Shown here one piece after another: positions 22,045 to 34,500 of a stretch of 64,000 nt of DNA. Below the pieces are notes generated by a model. It saw only the letters and a list, made by a program, of their open reading frames with translations, did not search any database and had not been told where the DNA came from. The DNA comes from Rosa chinensis (Eukaryota > Streptophyta > Magnoliopsida > Rosales > Rosaceae), in assembly GCF_002994745.2 (NCBI RefSeq), contig NC_037094.1:13949001-14013000 (forward strand), in the 5' to 3' direction. Each line of letters opens with the position of its first letter. Positions within the stretch are counted from its first letter, which is position 1. The position numbers and the translations under genes are program-made.

Positions 22045-22593
22045 CACCCAAGATTGCCAAATCAAAAACCTGGCATCTGAGTTAAATTCACATACTAGAA
22101 AATTGAGGAGCAAAGATCTTCAAGAAAACAACCAAAGGTTTTATCACTACATAATATCTAGTAATGTGAGATAGTTTGAATGGATAAGGACCTTCACGGA
22201 TATCGTTTGCCTCATCCCAAACCAAAAGGGATTTCGATTTGGCCACTGCTAGAATCGAATTGGGAAGTTTTGCTTGGGAGCTCGATGCTGGGTACACACT
22301 ATCTGCTTTCACTCTCCATCTCATCTCTATTTCCTTTTCTGTTTCTTTTTGTTTTTGTTTTTTTTTTTTCACTCTTTTGGTCTTGGGCCAACAAAAACAC
22401 TCCATCAAAATCCATAAATTCTAGCAAAAAGTTTATACAAATCAGAAAAAGTCTATACGAATCTATTTATATAAAATCCTAAATTTTTTTACAAATCTAT
22501 TGAAAAGTCTTTACAAATCAATAAAGTCATAAAATCTATTGAAATCTATCACTTAAAAAAAATCCACTAAAATCCAACTACAATACATCCCCC
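20990..22593. mobile_element. Non-autonomous PIF/Harbinger-like element, 1.6 kb
   Basis: The left end ggggggtgtattgtatttag and the right end ctacaatacatcccc (reverse complement ggggatgtattgtag) form short imperfect TIRs. The 3-bp direct repeat TAA lies on both sides (20987-20989 and 22594-22596), as PIF/Harbinger elements make. Subterminal parts are rich in short aaatcta-type motifs in opposite orientations at the two ends. The interior has no transposase. It includes an (AT)n tract at 21997-22043 and a CT-rich stretch near 21320-21420 that looks like the leader of a captured gene, but I could not identify it. Confidence 0.7.
21997..22043. repeat. (AT)n microsatellite
   Basis: About 23 AT units inside the Harbinger-like element. 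Confidence 0.95.
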
Positions 22594-22611
22594 TAAATTC
22601 ATTCGTATGAA

Positions 22612-22904
22612 ATCAATATACCTAATATGCAAGTCAAGAAACATTGAAAACTTATATACCTACATTATAGGATGAAAAACATTAGAAGAAAAACGAATTC
22701 ATACACTATAGCTTCAATTGTATTTTTATCTATATAGTAGGTATTTAAGGATGTATACTAGGTATTTAATTCACCTAGACATATGAAGCAGGAAAAAAAC
22801 ATATATAATATAACCAACCTAATAAAAAAGTACAACGTACATTTAGAAATGCCTAATTACATGGTAAAAAGTATGAAAGAGAGATTATGAGACACTATTG
22901 CAAC
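22612..22904. repeat. Dispersed direct repeat, copy 2
   Basis: Second copy of the unit at 18268-18550, in the same orientation. It starts immediately outside the Harbinger-like element. Similarity ends near 22904, where copy 1 runs into the end of the glyoxal oxidase pseudogene. Confidence 0.7.
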
Positions 22905-23126
22905 CTCAGATATAAATATATACATAAACTTGTATTTTTGAAACTTGTGAAATCTTACCTACAAATGAAACATATATGTGAAAAAAAAAAATGTGTAATC
23001 AAATTTTAGGACAAAAGTTGATTAGTACCATAATCGTTCTACATTGAAGGTATGCAAAAACTTCTCACCATGTACATACTAAAGGTAGCTATGAATTAAA
23101 GAAGTCACATTAACAAGATATAAAAA

Positions 23127-23677
23127 GGAAAGAACTTGGCTGACCAGCCCTGGTCAGGATGGGCTGACCACAGCCACTAATAATTTGACACCTGTCTTTT
23201 TTTTTTTTTTTGCCTCTTTCCCTTTCTGTTCTCCCCCCTCTGTTCTCCTTCTTCGACATATCAGCAGGACCTTGGGCTTTTCGGCGATGGCGGAGATGAG
23301 ATCGAAGCAGAGGAGCGGCTCCGGTGGCTTCTGGGCTGCGGAGAAGGAGAAGAGAAAGGGACGCCGAACTGAGAGAGCGACGGCGGAGATCGAAGCAGAG
23401 TCGATGGGCAGCCATGGGAGTGGAGAAGAGGAAGGAGAACAGAGGAGGAAGAACTGAAGAAGGAGAAGAGAAAGGGACGTTGAACTGAGAGAGCGACGAT
23501 GGAGATGAGATCGAAGCAGAGTCGATGGGCAGCCATGGGAATGGAGAAGAGGAAGGAGAACGGAGGAGGAAGAACTGAAGGAGGAGAAGAGAGGCCAAAA
23601 AAAAATACACAGGTGTCAGATTATTAGTGGTTGTGGTCAGCCCATCCTGACCAGGGCTGGTCAGCCAAGTTTTTTCC
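23127..23677. mobile_element. MULE-like MITE with long TIRs and GA-rich tandem repeat
   Basis: TIRs of about 65 bp: left from GGAAAGAACTTGGCTGACC to gacacctgt near 23198, right from acaggtgtc near 23613 to ttttttcc at 23677. A 9-bp target-site duplication atataaaaa lies at 23118-23126 and 23678-23686. Between the TIRs is a GA-rich, codon-like stretch with a tandem duplication of about 120 bp (about 23340-23456 and 23457-23578; shared gagaaagggacg, ctgagagagcgacg, gagtcgatgggcagccatgg). Open frames exist on both strands, but I recognise no protein. This looks like a Pack-MULE-type capture or an expanded internal repeat. Confidence 0.85.
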
Positions 23678-23686
23678 ATATAAAAA

Positions 23687-24156
23687 TGAACTAAAAAGGA
23701 AGAAGCTACATATTTGGAGAGAAAAAGAAAGAAACAAAGAAATGAAAAGTATGTGCTGGAAAAAAGATAGCCGTGGAAGAAGGAGATGAAGAAATTAAGA
23801 GGCGGGATTGGGATTGTGGGCGCTTAAACTATAATGAAACTAAACCAATGGACTATGATAACATTCATACCCCAAAGAAGAATTCAACTGAAATATTTCA
23901 TTGCAAGATAAATGTACGTATTCAACAACACTATTTCTCAATTTCCCTTTCCACATATGTATTTCAATTTCCTCTCTCGTCCATCCTTATCATTTGTGGA
24001 GGAATATATATGTATATGTGGACTATGGTCACACTCATACCCCCTTTTTTTCTTCTTCAAAATATTCAATTTATACCCAGATATCCCCTTTTGTATATGA
24101 TATTAAATCTGTATATGTAGTGGACATGTTCTTCTTGTACAGTGTTCCCTCATTTA
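23687..24156. other. Spacer 3' of the malate transporter gene
   Basis: No gene seen. It probably holds the 3' untranslated end of the minus-strand ALMT gene. Confidence 0.5.
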
Positions 24157-26384
24157 TTAGAACTTGGCCAATTTAGAAAGCTCATCAACTGCTTCAACCA
24201 AGTGATCAAGCCTTGCCACAAACTCAATAAGCAAGGAAGTGAAGGTAGCAAGTGACAATGCTGCAGTGCTCTCCAATGCCTTCATCCTAGGCAAGAAGTC
24301 CGAACCGGCAGAACCATCATCCTCAAAAGCATCAACCTGTCTCGGAGGCCATGAATAATGAAGCCTTCTTGACTGCTTCCTCATTAACTCATGGTAAGGC
24401 TCTGCAGTCTGCTGCTGTGTGCTTTGGTTCTTTTCCAGGCTAGTGGTGCTATCAAGCTGAACTGCCTGTAATTGGTTTGAGAGGTCCGAGAAAGTGCTTG
24501 ATAAGGTTTGAGGGAGCTTGGGAAGTGGCTTGGAGAAGTTGTTGCTGTCCGGGGGGTCAATACTTGAGGTGAGGAGATAAGAGTGTATGTCAATGGCACG
24601 CTGTAGTTTCTCGGTGGAGCTGTGAAGCTTTTTTAGTAGAGATGTTCTTGTGCTCTTTTTCATGTTGCAGATGTCTTGGCCTAAACTCCTTACTAGTTCT
24701 GCAGCTTGGCTTGTTGCTTCTTTGATCTCTGACTGGAATGTGATTCGGAGATTATAAGGCGCCTAAAGAGGAAAGAACAATCAGTAAAAGATTTATGTGA
24801 ATTATGAGGTTGGAAGATATGCTAATACTGGGAGAACATGTAATGGTGAAATGATGAAAGAACTCAATGTAGAAAATGAATTTCTTTTTAGTTTCCTTTT
24901 GGTTTGGATTTTCGGCCAAGTACTTCAATTGCCATGACTGCCTCGGCCAGTATAGACCAACAGAACACTGTTGAAGGGAAGCTCAATGCAAATATTTTCG
25001 CATACCTCATGAGGCGAGACAGAGCTCTGTAGTGTTCGTCGAGTATGCTATGATTCCGAAATCCTTGAGATTTGTCCCACGGCCTTGTGACAAAGGATCT
25101 GCGCCCACTATAGTACTAGCAGATTCCCACAGTTTGAAAATTTGTATTTTACTTCAAAACATTATGTGTCCATTGACATGTTATGTTCCCGGCTGGTGAA
25201 TTAGATCATAAATTGAAGAAAGATTTCAAATGATGTCCCTAGAGTCCCCCAATAACCTTAGTGATCGAATTTGATTTGAAGAAAAATTTCTTGTGAATCA
25301 CGTCACTGGAATCTTATACTTTTGACTTGTAGTTCACATACATGCATGTATGAACAAATTAAAGAATAGGATCTTGAATGGCTTTTAGCACTTGTTAATT
25401 GGACTCCAACTAGCTATAGAGAACAAACACATCGTATAATATGTATTCATTCGATTCGCAAAACCAATTCATTCTTTTTAATTATTCCTCCTCTACCGCT
25501 GAAGTAATTATACGTTTTTCTTGTTCTTTAATATTTCTGTGGATACCTCAGATATGTTTGCTTTTTAGCAGTAGTACAAGTTCCTCTAAAAATATGAAAC
25601 AAAAGGCTTCAAAAAGTACATGGTAGAAAGCTTGACAATGAAAACTTAATTGCATCCCATATGAAGACATATGGAATGAGAATAGTTACCTGAATTTCAG
25701 AGTGCAGAACTCCATGGAGGGCCATGACCTCATAAGCACAATATCTTAGAACTGCTGCAACTTTAACATATTCTGACCAAGGATAGAAGAAGTGTCTGAA
25801 CCTTCCATGTGGTGGCTCCCATTTTGCAGATACAGCCTTGTATTTGAGATAATGCAGCAAACCGATGAGCAGGACTATCTTGTTAGGACTATTTGATTGA
25901 TCTTACTAGATTCTAATTTTATGATCAAGTTAGGAAGAGAATCAGAGATAATTACCAACGACTCGAGCTTTGCGGATGAGTTCAATGTGCTTCGGCATTT
26001 CCTGTAAGCAGGCTCGTCCGGAAACTCATCCATGACAGTTTTGGAGAATTCAGGGTGCTCTGCCCCATCATCTTCCAGATATTTTTCAACACATTCTGAA
26101 ATTTTCATGATGACTAAGAACTTTAGTAATGGTTCAGTAATGACACAAGTAAAATAGAAGTACTAATTAACTAAACAACGTAATTTTTTCATCACGCACT
26201 AAATGACATTAATGTACATGTGTATGTTTAAACAGTAACGCTAGAGAGATCACATTTTCTAACCATTATTGAATAGATCCAGATATGACCTTTTAGACTT
26301 TTTCTGGTAGATTTCTAGGTTGTCTTTCCCAAGTGCAAGTACATAGGGACAATTTGCAGACTATATTTGCATGGGATCCAATCA

Positions 26385-26432
<48 letters not shown>

Positions 26433-27891
26433 CATGGGATAGAAGCTGTCAAGCTGATATAATATGTATAATTTGATTACATTACCTTCGAGTGAGTCAG
26501 CCACTGAGTTAAAGTTATTCACTAGCTCCTTATGTAACTGCTCGCCAGCCCATATGGGAAAAACAAGGACATTCACGAAGACTGCTACAAACCCTCCGAT
26601 AGCTATGGAGTAGAGTCGATCCATGGCCGTCCTGATGGGATTTCCCAGCGATATTCGATACCCAGATACTACTATCAAACAATAAGTGAAGAGTATGACT
26701 CGGAATCCATACTCATAGGGCGCAAGTGATGGCCACAGTTTCATAAAAGATGTTACAGCTCCTGCGTGGAACTTTTGAGTTAGACAAAAAAGTACTCACA
26801 TTGTATGCAAAATTTTCTTTTGGTAAGATCTTAAATGGCAGATGTTGTTAGATTATCAATATGTAATTATTTTATTGGTATGGTATTCTAAACTCGTATT
26901 GTGGAATATTCAAATCGTCATATATATAAGAGAAATTGAAAAATTTATGTCTGCATTACCGACAATGAAGATGCTAATCCCAATGATGACAGGTTCAGCC
27001 ACGCGGCCAGATCTTAGTGCTACTTGAGCAACACCTATGGCCAGGATTCCAGCAAGCAAACTTCCAAGAGCTCTGTTGAATCCCCTGTTAAATGTCGCAC
27101 CTAAAATTTCACAACATGACATGTATTACATATGATATTTTAGTATCAGCGTGATTAGTGTTAACTATTAATCTCGAAACTAATCACATAAATGAATTAA
27201 AACAGATATGTGCATGTGAAATATATTAGCAATCTAGGAAAATATTTTACAAAATAGATAATTTAAATGAACGATATGATAACATATATATATATATATA
27301 TATATATATAACATACTAGATTATTCAATAAGAAAGATAACAACTTGGAAAACCATATATTTCCTAATCAAATTAATTAGATTAGAAGTAGTATAATCAC
27401 ATAACATACCAAACGATCTAACTAGCTAGAGAAAACAATTTGGAAAACCCAATATTTTACCTGATAATTCAGACTAATATATAGTTCACATAATATAACA
27501 TACTGGACGTCTAACAAGAGAAAATTTTAACATAGGACATGCATGAATGAACATATAACATACCAACTGTGTACTCGAACATGATGGCAACAGTGAGGAT
27601 AGACCAAATGATATTGGTGCCAAAAACTTCATAAGGTGCTCGAAATAGTATAAGCAAAGACACAAGAAGCACAGCAAGGCCAACTTTGAATGCAAACTTG
27701 ACTCGGTTGCTATCTTCTTTGATGAAATCCCAAACTCTCCGCATCCAAGCTCTAAAGGAGAAGCTTTCTCCTCCTTCTCCTCCCTTCTTGCCAGATTTCT
27801 GGCCACCATTAGCTTCGATATCGTGCTGCTTCATCACCTTCGTGGTAGCACAAGGAATGTTGATCTCCATACTGCCCTTCTTGCCGTTCAT
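24157..27891 (-). CDS. Aluminium-activated malate transporter (ALMT family), six exons
   Basis: An anion (malate) channel of the plant ALMT family, acting at the plasma membrane or tonoplast. Exons on the minus strand: 27891-27564, 27100-26960, 26761-26486, 26095-25956, 25836-25690, 24762-24157. All have GT-AG borders and sum to 1638 nt, giving 545 residues, a usual ALMT length. The start is the first in-frame ATG (MNGKKGS); upstream only a TTG extends the frame. The N-terminal half holds about six membrane segments with family motifs (VKFAFKVGLA, GTNIIWSILTV, FEYTVGATFNRGFNRA, SPYEYGFR-like APYEYGFRVILFTYC, GNPIRTAMDRLYSIAIG). The C-terminal half is cytosolic and helical (KWEPPHGRFRHFFYPW, YCAYEVMALHG, QAAELVRSLG). 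Two extra residues (ISL) precede GNP. The pattern recalls the ALMT9/10 clade, but this is from memory. (AT)n tracts sit in introns 1 and 3. Confidence 0.95.
26387..26424. repeat. (AT)n microsatellite in ALMT intron 3
   Basis: An alternating AT run in the intron between exons 3 and 4 of the malate transporter gene, followed by a T tract. Confidence 0.95.
27284..27310. repeat. (TA)n microsatellite in ALMT intron 1
   Basis: An alternating TA run inside the first ALMT intron. Confidence 0.95.
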
Positions 27892-30599
27892 TCTCCAATG
27901 CAACAATATAGTCTCTTCGAAGTGCTTCAAGACCTCCGTGTTGTTAATAGAGACATGGAGTAATTAAGGAGTTGTAGAATGAAAGAGATATGGAGTACTC
28001 TGATCACAAACTTCAGTGCGAATAGTGAGTGATATTTCAGAGAATAGAAGACAGTACGTTATAAAGAGAAGGGTGTATGGCACTGTAGCTTATGGTTGCT
28101 GTGCAAGTAGTGAGAAAAAAGTACGTCTAGTCAGGATGTCATATATAGATATGGAAAGAATACAATACGACAATAATAGAGAATGAATGAGAGATAGTAG
28201 TAGTATACTGAAGCTAAACACTTCAGGAGATATGTGGCTAAAAACAGTAGCTCTGGAGATAAAAAGATGCTTAATCTTAAATTCTCAATAATGCTGCATG
28301 CATGGAGAATTAGAATCTAAACTGCAGTTTTCAATCTCCACACACGTTTTATCCTCCAGCTAATTCATCACTTCTACATGTTGGGGTGGTAATTATAGTC
28401 CATCCATCATCATACATATAGTTAGATGCACACATGTTAAAATTTCGATTTTCAAATGACTTTCACCATATAATTACAATTACTGCTACAAGAAATGAAG
28501 TTTGACTGAACTGACATTAATTAAGTGCATGCATGGTAAAAGACAATTGGTATTGGGAAATTAGTTAAAGGCTAGGGTACCTTAAAATAGCTAGAGAAAA
28601 AGGTAAGAGTGAAACAAGAGGAATGTTTATGGAATATTACTCCTTTCACAGCGAAGCCTCTCTGCTCATCTTTCTTCGTGTAGGAATATTACCTATGACT
28701 AAGATAGCTAGCTATATACCTGATCAGAGCATTGCAATATAACATGCTCTGGGATATGCAGGCCTAACTTATGAAAATAATTTCATCATAGAATTCGATC
28801 TCTATCTATCGATATCGATTCCTCATCCTCAATCTCCTGCTAGCTAGCTAGCTAGCTCTTTTCTATTTTTGCAGCCTAATGATTAAGAATAATAACATGT
28901 TCTTTCTTTCCTCTAAACAACAAGTTCGATCTTTCTTTCTTCTAAGTCGACTGGCCATGTTCTTTCTTTCCTTGACTAGCTAGATTTGACATGGAAATTG
29001 ATGCCATGGATGATTCTTTGATAATGCATTTGTATATATATCCATTCATTCTAGTACTACATCCAAATATTTGTGAGGATACAGATATTTTCTTCGTTCT
29101 CATAAATTCAATTCTTCAATTAATTATCATAAGGAACATATTCCAGGAATAAAATGACGTGCGCGATATAATTTGGTGTGAGCATTTCCATGATTAAGGA
29201 ATATTGCAGAAGGAGGAAAGGTGACTAAATCATATGTTGATGACCAAATTGGTGGTGCAGATAATGAATTTACAAAATCTTAGTTTAGCGATTAGAATCT
29301 GACCTTTCTAACTTATAATCATGCATACATAGGAAACTTCGTATGCTCAATACAAACACATGAAATCCATCATGCAACTGTTGAAGACTACTTAGCTAGA
29401 GTTCTATAAACAAGCTAGCGTCCAGAAAACATGCAAAATCCACTAATTTGCAGTAACATGATTGCTTGGATTTAATAAGGTTGTTAGGTTTAATCTCTAC
29501 TATTGTCATCATGGATATATGGTTCAATTAAGATAACGTACTAAATCATTAGTACGTGGTCAACTTCTTGCTTGGTCCCAACTTGGTATATATCGACTCT
29601 TGCAACAATACTTTTCATGATCAGCTTAGTGGTCATTCTTATTCACTTGGTAATTTTGGGCAGGTCAAACTCTAAGCAAGAACTCCATATGATTATAGGT
29701 TTCCTTTTTATTATGTATAATAAATGAAATTGATAGTCTAATAACATTAGATATAATGTATATTACTGATGCAAAATATCGATCAATTTATAATTTATGT
29801 GTCATATTTCACGTGAACATCAATTTAGAATGAAAGCAAACCCTAGCACATATGGTGGAATTGGATTCCCACGGGGATCCCCAAGTTCTATTCTATACTC
29901 CCACGATTGCAGATGAGCTATATGCTTGTGGGTTGCGTGGAGAGATGCAAATGGACCACAGCATTCCCAGCACCACCATGCATAAGTGAGACAATGGGAA
30001 AGCAAATATACAGAGCTCAGTCGAAGACTCGAAGCTACTTCACCATAGCAGATGACGAACTTTGTGCAAGTACATATACAATTGTAATGTGATCGATTAT
30101 CACTCTCCTGCAGGTTAATTTACATTTTTGATTGGGGAAGATAATAATGTTAAACATTTGTAAAGAACGACCACCCCTTCCTAAGTTTATTCAGTACGTT
30201 CTTCACCTTTAGGAATATGGATATGTGTTGAATGCTTGAATCTGTTTCCATGAGGTGATTACAACTTGATGTAAAAGTTTGAGCTTTCAAATGCGGTTAT
30301 TGATGATGAAGGTTGGAATTGCATGGCAATCAACCCATGAGAAGCATACTCTATTATCTAGCTAGCAAAACAACACTACTAGACCCACTAGCTAATAATT
30401 TTTCGATTTTAGAAATTTTTTTCTCCATTCAAAATTTTAATCAATGACAATTAATTGGGTTTGTAACTCTAGTGCTTAAAAGAAAATTACATATCAAAGA
30501 TTTAAGTTCAAATTTATATTTATACATATTAGTATCTTCAAATTAAAAAAAAAAAAAAACTTAATACGGTGACATTTAGCCAAATTGACTAGCCACATT
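27892..30599. other. Long upstream/intergenic region of ALMT, no gene recognised
   Basis: About 2.7 kb of AT-rich DNA. The part next to 27892 must contain the ALMT leader and promoter; no core element could be fixed with confidence (ctttataacg near 28062 and ctatatatg near 28145 on the minus strand are weak TATA candidates). A (CTAG)n run lies at 28841-28856. An open frame at 29820-30005 matches nothing I know. Confidence 0.5.
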
Positions 30600-30900
30600 G
30601 TTTATAGACCACCGGGTAAGAAGGTGGAGAAAAGAAAGCTGAAAGAAACCACTGATTAATTGGTGCAAATTCAAAAATTACATCAAAAGAAAAAAGAAAG
30701 AGATGGATAAAAAAAATAGAAATTGTGAAGGAGAAAATTGAAGTTGACAAGGAGAAACTGCGAATTAGGAAACTTGAGGCTGAGAACAGGAAAATTGATG
30801 CTGAGATGAGAATTATGTCTATGGATACATCTACTATGAATCCTGAGCAGAGAGCATATTATTCCAAACTTCAGATGAAAATTTTGCAAGGTGATATATG
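30600..30900 (+). pseudogene. Fragment of a NAM-associated C-terminal domain protein (Harbinger-type SANT/Myb partner)
   Basis: The plus-strand translation reads PPGKKVEKRKLKETT, stop, then a charged coiled-coil (KEKIEVDKEKLRIRKLEAEN, RKIDAEMRIM) and ends MDTSTMNPEQRAYYSKLQMK followed by ILQGDI and a stop near 30901. This matches the C-terminal signature of plant NAM-associated-domain proteins (RP-GKK-EKRK ... MDTS-M-P-QQ-YY-LQ-EI), which accompany PIF/Harbinger transposons or occur as domesticated copies. The upstream SANT/Myb part is not present, and stops interrupt the first 60 codons. It is a dead 3' fragment, though the last 70 codons are open. Confidence 0.7.
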
Positions 30901-31180
30901 AAGTTTATTCCAATGGTTTTTGAAGTCTAGTTGCTCATGTAATGTGCAACATAAGTTTGTATGGGGTTCAAGAAAACCTTCTAGTTTTTTTACTTTGTAT
31001 CAGTTTGTTTGGTTTCCAGTGAAGTACTATATGTTTATGTTTTAATCTATTTAGGTTTCCTGCTATATATGTATGATCTCAAATTCTCATAATCTCAATT
31101 GCATCTCTTATACGGGAAGCATTCATTGTATGATTTTTGATTTATAAGATAAAAAAAAATAAAAAGGGAAAACAACATAA

Positions 31181-31204
31181 ATATATATATATATATATAT
31201 ATAT
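31181..31204. repeat. (AT)n microsatellite at the copia B insertion site
   Basis: The AT run runs directly into the ATATT target-site copy of copia B. Confidence 0.9.
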
Positions 31205-31205
31205 T

Positions 31206-31408
31206 TGTTTTAGGAAAACGAGAATTGAGAGGAATTTGCTGCGTATTCTCATTGATAATAGGGGCCTCTTTATATAGAGGATTCAAATGCATAGAGTTAG
31301 AATCATACAAGGAAAGAGAATCTCTAAATTCTTCTAATTGAACCCTATTACCACTAGATCAAGTAACCTAGAGTTTGGATTAAACACAAATAGAGATATC
31401 CTTAAACA
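31206..31408 (-). repeat. 3' LTR of copia B
   Basis: 203 bp, pairs with 37332-37534; on the plus strand begins TGTTTTAGGAAAACGAG and ends ATCCTTAAACA. Confidence 0.93.
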
Positions 31409-31599
31409 CTCCCCCTTGTGTTGTCCAAACGCGGTGCTTCTCTCGTTGCCTCGTTAAAAACCTTGCCTAGTAACAAAAACCCAGTGGGACAAAAATAACC
31501 TCGGTCGAAGGGGAAAAAGAGCACAACACACCCTTCACGTTTCGAGGTGAACATGTAGACATCTCCCCCTGATGTCTGCACCTCCCCCTGATGACTACA

Positions 31600-34500
31600 A
31601 TCATGAGAGTTCAGATAATTTCCGCAAGCCAATTCTTGCCACATGCTTCTCGAACGTGGATTTGGGCAATGACTTAGTAAACAAGTCTGCCTCACTGTCC
31701 TCAGATCGAACCTAGTTCACTTTGATCTCGAGGAGTGTCTGTTGTTGCTGATTATGCTTGGTGTTGTCGCTTTTGATGTAGCCTTGCCTCATTTGTTCAA
31801 AAAAAGCAGCATTATCCTAAATGCTCGTAGGATCATCTGTGGTAGACTTCAAACCACAATTGCTTCGAACATGCGTAATTATGGATCCAATCCATATACA
31901 TTCACGAACCACTTCGTGAAAAGCAATGATCTCTGCATTGTTCGAAGATATAGCGACTAGGATCTATTATGTAGACCTCCAAGATGTCACAGTCTTTTCC
32001 CATGGTGAACACTTAACCGGATTGGGAATGACCTTTGTGTGGGTAAGAGAGATACCCAACATTAGCAAAACCTTCCAAAACACATGTCGTTTTGGGATGA
32101 GGATAGTGGACGCAGGCCAGTGTTGGTGGCGTACCTAGTGTGTGATGGGTCTGAATCCATCATCTCTTTGTAGGGATAGAACAAGCCCATATCACTCATA
32201 CATCTCAAGTATCGAAATATATCTTTTACACCAATCCAATGGCGTCGCGTTGGCGCAGAGCTATATCTAGATAACAAGTTCACAACATATGAGATGTCCG
32301 GTCTTGTGCATTGGGATAAGTATAATAATGCGCCTATTGTACTAAGTAAAGTACTTCTGCCTCTAGCACATCTTCGTCATCATTCTTTCGACGAAAAAGA
32401 TCCTTTTCAGGATCAAGACTATGGACGATCATGGGGGTGCTCGAAGGCTTGACCTTGTCAAAATCCCTAAGCATCTATCGACACGATGCTCAAGTTTCAA
32501 ACCGAGACATAATCGTGTTCTCCCAAAATCCTTCATCTCAAACTACGGATTTCAAGTGTTCAGCGGTTCCCCTTAACTCTTTAAGGGCTTCTAATGAAGA
32601 TCATGTCCAACATGAACAACGATAGAATCTGAAACTTGTCATAGAAACGAGTGGGCATATCCCTTCCCAATCAAGTAGTCACTTTAGTGAGCGTTTCAAC
32701 CTTATTGTAAACGCGCTCCGTGGTCTAGAACCTCTTGACTTGGGTAAATGAAGTTAGCCATGAACCTTCATGTATATTCCATATCTAGATCCCTATAGAG
32801 ATACGTAGTGACCACATTTGTAAGCTGCATGTTCAGTTATTCGAAAACTACCAAACTGACAGGGTAGTGGAGTGCAATGACATCCATTACGAGAGAATAT
32901 GTCTCATCGTAGTCGATTCCAGGGCGTTTTGTGAGAAGCCTTGCGCCATAAGGCGAGATTGCCATCTCTTTTTCTCATCACGCTTTCTAACGAAGACCCA
33001 TTAGTCAACAGGTTCTATGTTAGGAGGTGTTGGCATATCTAGCTCGAAAACCTTCCTCTTCATTAGAGAATCCATTTTAAACTGGATCGCATCTTTTCAT
33101 TTAGGCCAAATTTCTCTACATTGGTATTCATTCATCAACGGAGCATGGTTCGATATCATCTGACTCAACAAACTCATGCGCAACTACATCATCAATTATG
33201 ATGGAGTTTCTATCCCACGTCTCATGTACACTAGTGTAAGTTTCATAGAGCTCTATATTCTCAGGAATAAGTTCTGACGTTGAGGCGTCCCCCAACGATA
33301 ACCATAACCTGGAAGATACTCATGAGACGGATTTTGAGTGTCGATGATCAAAGGATTGGTTTGTGCCAATGTATCCTTCGAACCCACGGGCCTCCCACGC
33401 ATCCTAGCTGGGGCCATGGCCTGTAACGCCAGAGTGCCACTCTCTTTGGCATTGGCGCCATGCTTACCTCCGTGTAGGGTGGCGCTACGTCCTCTCGTAG
33501 GGACGTCCTTCCTTGCAGGCATGTTTGCAGGATATTTGTGTGATCTCGTCACTTTAATAGGGATCAAGATGAGACATAGTGGGGACAGATCACGACAATT
33601 CCTGTTGTTCCTGTTGAACATCTGTGTTCTTATCTCCCCCGAAAGACGGGAGGACTGTCTCATCAAAGTGACAACCCGCAAATCTAGCGGTAATGAGATC
33701 GCCTTGCAAGGGCATTAAGTGGCAGACGATTGTTGGAGTCTCAAATCCAATGTAGTTGCCCATTCATCTGTAAGGACCCATCATAGAGTGTTGTGGCGGC
33801 GCAATTGGCACATAAATGGCTCACTCAAATGTGCGTAAGTACAAAATACGTGTACCCAGTCACTAGCTGTAACGCAGAGGTACATTGAGTGGCGGTAGGT
33901 CGTAGACGAATTAGCATAGCTGCATGTGATATTGCATCACCCCAAGCGGATGTAATAAGATTGGTGCGCATTACCAATGTTCGGACTACTATCGTAGGCG
34001 TTTCCGCAAGACCAATTGGGTGTGTACATGAGAATGTGATGTCCAACATCAAGCCCATCGCAATATCCATCGAAAGTCTTTCGATGTAAACTCTCTAGTA
34101 TAGTCAAATCCAATTGACTGAATAGGATGATCTGGGGAGTGAGCCCGTTGTCATATGATATGTGCTAGGAGTGTAGCGTAAGCAGCATTTATAGGTGGAT
34201 AATGGCACAATACGTGACCAGCGTGTTTGCGTGTCAACCAATATCATGAAATATTTAAGCGTCCGCAAGTTGGTTTAATCAATTCACAAAATCCCTACGG
34301 ATTCTTTGTAAGAGCAGAATGAGTATTGTCATATCCTTTGCATAGGATGGTCTTAGTCCTAGTTTCCCTAAGGAACGGGCTTTGTAAAACGAGCGAGAGG
34401 CCTTAGAAGCAACCAATGAGGATTTTGGTTGGGCCTGAGTGTCTGTAGCGCTATTAGAAGCAAAATGTGTGACTACATCTCCCATCATGGCATTGGAGCC

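Noticed and set aside
27892..27930. Extension of the ALMT N-terminus upstream to 27930
   Set aside because: The frame there begins with TTG, not ATG; the first in-frame ATG is at 27891 and gives a normal ALMT N-terminus.
29820..30092. Overlapping short frames on both strands
   Set aside because: No family motif, no splice context, low complexity surroundings.
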